From Erysipelotrichaceae bacterium (lineage in GTDB: Bacteria > Bacillota_I > Bacilli_A > RFN20 > CAG-826), in contig JAAYDH010000122.1 in assembly GCA_012729405.1 (NCBI GenBank), forward strand, positions 1 through 7,396: a stretch of DNA of 7,396 nt. Reading direction: 5' to 3'. The notes beneath the pieces are model-generated. The model saw nothing but the letters and a program-made list of their open reading frames with translations, had not been told where the DNA came from and did no database searches. Every line of letters begins with the position of its first letter. Within the stretch, counting starts at the first letter, position 1. The position numbers were made by a program, and so were the translations under genes. Positions 6,958 through 7,396 of the stretch are shown here, in pieces.

Positions 6958-7034
6958 GCGCCTGTAACTCAGCTGGATAGAGTACCATCCTCCTAAGATG
7001 GGAGTCAGACGTTCAAATCGTCTCAGGCGCGCCA
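6958..7034 (+). tRNA. trnR(ccu): tRNA-Arg (anticodon CCT)
   Basis: A complete cloverleaf of 77 nt with encoded CCA. The acceptor GCGCCTG (6958-6964) pairs perfectly with CAGGCGC (7024-7030), and the discriminator is G7031. The D stem is ACTC/GAGT (6967-6970, 6980-6983), the anticodon stem CCATC/GATGG (6985-6989, 6997-7001) with loop CTCCTAA, and the T stem AGACG/CGTCT (7007-7011, 7019-7023). Anticodon CCT at 6992-6994 reads the AGG arginine codon. It starts 31 nt after the hydrolase stop. A possible own promoter, TTGTCA (6904-6909) with a poor -10 TAGGCT (6927-6932), is weak, so co-transcription with the upstream operon and release by RNase P is a reasonable alternative. Confidence 0.96.
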
Positions 7035-7042
7035 AATTATTC

Positions 7043-7074
7043 AAAATACAGGTCAATCCTGTATTTTATTTTTT
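7043..7074 (+). terminator. Strong intrinsic terminator after tRNA-Arg
   Basis: A perfect 10-bp inverted repeat, AAAATACAGG (7043-7052) and CCTGTATTTT (7058-7067), with a 5-nt TCAAT loop, is followed by ATTTTTT (7068-7074). It lies 8 nt after the tRNA CCA end and should close the gatC-to-tRNA-Arg transcription unit. Confidence 0.92.
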
Positions 7075-7131
7075 CTAGAAGCAGAAAAACAGTTTTCTAA
7101 GAGATTAGTATTCAAAAATCTATGATTAGTA
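7075..7131 (+). other. Short intergenic stretch without a gene
   Basis: This AT-rich spacer between the tRNA-Arg terminator and the tRNA-Ala promoter has no plausible reading frame or RNA gene. It contains a small hairpin, AGAAAA (7083-7088) with TTTTCT (7093-7098), and the first copy of a 10-bp direct repeat listed separately. Confidence 0.5.
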
Positions 7132-7133
7132 TT
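7103..7133 (+). repeat. Direct repeat GATTAGTATT, two copies 21 bp apart
   Basis: GATTAGTATT occurs at 7103-7112 and again at 7124-7133, a start-to-start distance of 21 bp, which is two turns of B-DNA. The second copy abuts and partly overlaps the presumed -35 box of tRNA-Ala. A third, shorter match (GATTAGT) lies at 7343-7349. The pair could be a protein-binding site or a local duplication; in AT-rich DNA chance is also possible. Confidence 0.45.
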
Positions 7134-7159
7134 GATTTATTGCCTCTTGGTGTTATAAA
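7132..7159 (+). promoter_or_regulatory. Probable tRNA-Ala promoter with extended -10
   Basis: TTGATT (7132-7137) is followed by a 16-nt spacer and TATAAA (7154-7159). A TG one base upstream of the -10 box (7151-7152) makes the extended form TG-T-TATAAA. Transcription would start near 7166, about 10 nt before the mature tRNA end. The strong terminator just upstream means the tRNA needs its own promoter, which supports the call. Confidence 0.65.
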
Positions 7160-7176
7160 ATCTTAGCAGTCCATTT

Positions 7177-7252
7177 GGGTCTGTAGCTCACCTGGGAGAG
7201 CGCCTCCATGGCATGGAGGAGGTAGCCGGTTCGATCCCGGTCAGATCCACCA
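7177..7252 (+). tRNA. trnA(ggc): tRNA-Ala (anticodon GGC)
   Basis: A complete 76-nt cloverleaf with encoded CCA. The acceptor GGGTCTG (7177-7183) pairs with CAGATCC (7242-7248) and contains the G3-U70 wobble pair, the identity element for alanyl-tRNA synthetase; the discriminator is A7249. The D stem is GCTC/GAGC, the anticodon stem CCTCC/GGAGG with loop ATGGCAT, and the T stem GCCGG/CCGGT with loop TTCGATC. Anticodon GGC at 7210-7212 reads GCC and GCU alanine codons. It is a single-gene unit between its own promoter and terminator. Confidence 0.97.
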
Positions 7253-7264
7253 TATAAGAAAAGT

Positions 7265-7299
7265 AAGGATGATACAATAAATGTCATCCTTTTTCTTTT
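7265..7299 (+). terminator. Intrinsic terminator of tRNA-Ala
   Basis: AAGGATGA (7265-7272) pairs with TCATCCTT (7284-7291). The stem extends to 10 bp with a T-G and an A-T pair, leaving a 7-nt loop CAATAAA. The tail is TTTCTTTT (7292-7299). It begins 12 nt after the CCA end. Its upper part also contains TGATACAAT, an extended -10-like string, discussed under the candidate small RNA. Confidence 0.85.
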
Positions 7300-7380
7300 G
7301 CATATAGGACAATTCTTCCTATCTGCCAATGCCAATAGTCTAGATTAGTGATTAAATCAGCTGCTATTCTAGGCTTTTTT
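7285..7380 (+). ncRNA. Candidate small RNA (unrecognised)
   Basis: Between the tRNA-Ala terminator and the window end lies a second + strand terminator with no gene in front of it. The segment holds a 6-bp hairpin, ATAGGA (7304-7309) and TCCTAT (7317-7322), a tandem TGCCAA TGCCAA (7324-7335), then the terminator hairpin. An extended -10-like TG-A-TACAAT at 7270-7278 would place a start near 7285 and give an RNA of about 95 nt. No clear -35 box is visible and I recognise no known RNA family. The only reading frame from an ATG here (7281) has 8 codons. It could equally be a back-up terminator for tRNA-Ala. Confidence 0.25.
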
Positions 7381-7386
7381 ATTTTC
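7337..7386 (+). terminator. Second intrinsic terminator without an assigned gene
   Basis: AGTCTAGA (7337-7344) pairs with TCTAGGCT (7368-7375), including one T-G pair. Inside, after a T/T mismatch, TAG pairs with CTA, and TGAT with ATCA around a TAA loop, leaving a GCTG bulge. A run of T follows (7375-7380), then ATTTTC. The T-tract lies on the + strand side only, so it serves + strand transcription and not a convergent gene from the right. Confidence 0.65.
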
Positions 7387-7396
7387 TTTAAAACTA

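Noticed and set aside
6805..6996. Plus-strand 63-codon reading frame with a C-terminus like APVTQLDRVPSS
   Set aside because: It overlaps the hydrolase in another frame and runs into tRNA-Arg. That C-terminal peptide is a typical spurious translation of a tRNA 5' half.
7153..7335. Minus-strand 60-codon reading frame
   Set aside because: It is the reverse complement of tRNA-Ala and its flanks. The SDRDRTG-like peptide is a well-known artefact of translating antisense tRNA sequence.
1..7396. Mobile element, integrase site, CRISPR array or prophage at the tRNA genes
   Set aside because: There are no transposase or integrase frames, no repeated tRNA 3' ends (att duplication) and no regularly spaced repeats. 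Both tRNA genes are intact.

Overview
The window is a stretch of chromosomal housekeeping DNA from a low-GC (by eye about 40 %) Gram-positive-type bacterium. The protein sequences look like Bacilli, Erysipelotrichia or a Mollicute relative. The order ligA then gatC-gatA-gatB matches the conserved pcrA-ligA-...-gatCAB neighbourhood of Firmicutes. GatB also lacks the zinc cysteines in the way the Staphylococcus-type protein does. All 14 tryptophans I counted are TGG, and no in-frame TGA interrupts a gene, so the standard bacterial code fits; a Mycoplasma-type code is not indicated. All genes lie on the + strand.

Layout: the 3' five-sixths of ligA (NAD+-dependent DNA ligase, start outside the window) ends at a clear intrinsic terminator. 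A new promoter follows, with an extended -10 and a small leader hairpin. It drives a tight run of five genes: gatC, gatA and gatB (tRNA-dependent amidotransferase), galE (UDP-sugar 4-epimerase, 2 nt after gatB) and a divergent alpha/beta hydrolase of the monoacylglycerol lipase/lysophospholipase type. A tRNA-Arg(CCU) gene lies 31 nt after the hydrolase with no convincing terminator between them, so it may be the last element of the same transcript. A perfect 10-bp terminator hairpin closes that unit. A tRNA-Ala(GGC) gene with its own extended -10 promoter and terminator comes next. The last 100 bases hold no gene of a recognised class, but contain a hairpin, a short tandem repeat and a second terminator, an arrangement compatible with a small RNA.

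Function: GatCAB converts misacylated Glu-tRNA(Gln) (and possibly Asp-tRNA(Asn)) to the correct Gln- or Asn-tRNA, so the organism probably lacks GlnRS and/or AsnRS. LigA seals nicks in replication and repair. GalE supplies UDP-galactose, and its residue 299 suggests it may also handle UDP-GlcNAc. The hydrolase probably acts on a lipid ester, but its substrate cannot be read from sequence. GalE and the hydrolase have no obvious mechanistic tie to amidotransferase; shared transcription is the simplest explanation.

I found no mobile element, CRISPR array, phage gene or defence system, and no evidence for a dramatic new system. The points most worth checking are the candidate small RNA at the right end, the gatC leader structure, the operon linking protein genes to tRNA-Arg, the GalE gatekeeper residue, and the altered motifs in GatA and the hydrolase.
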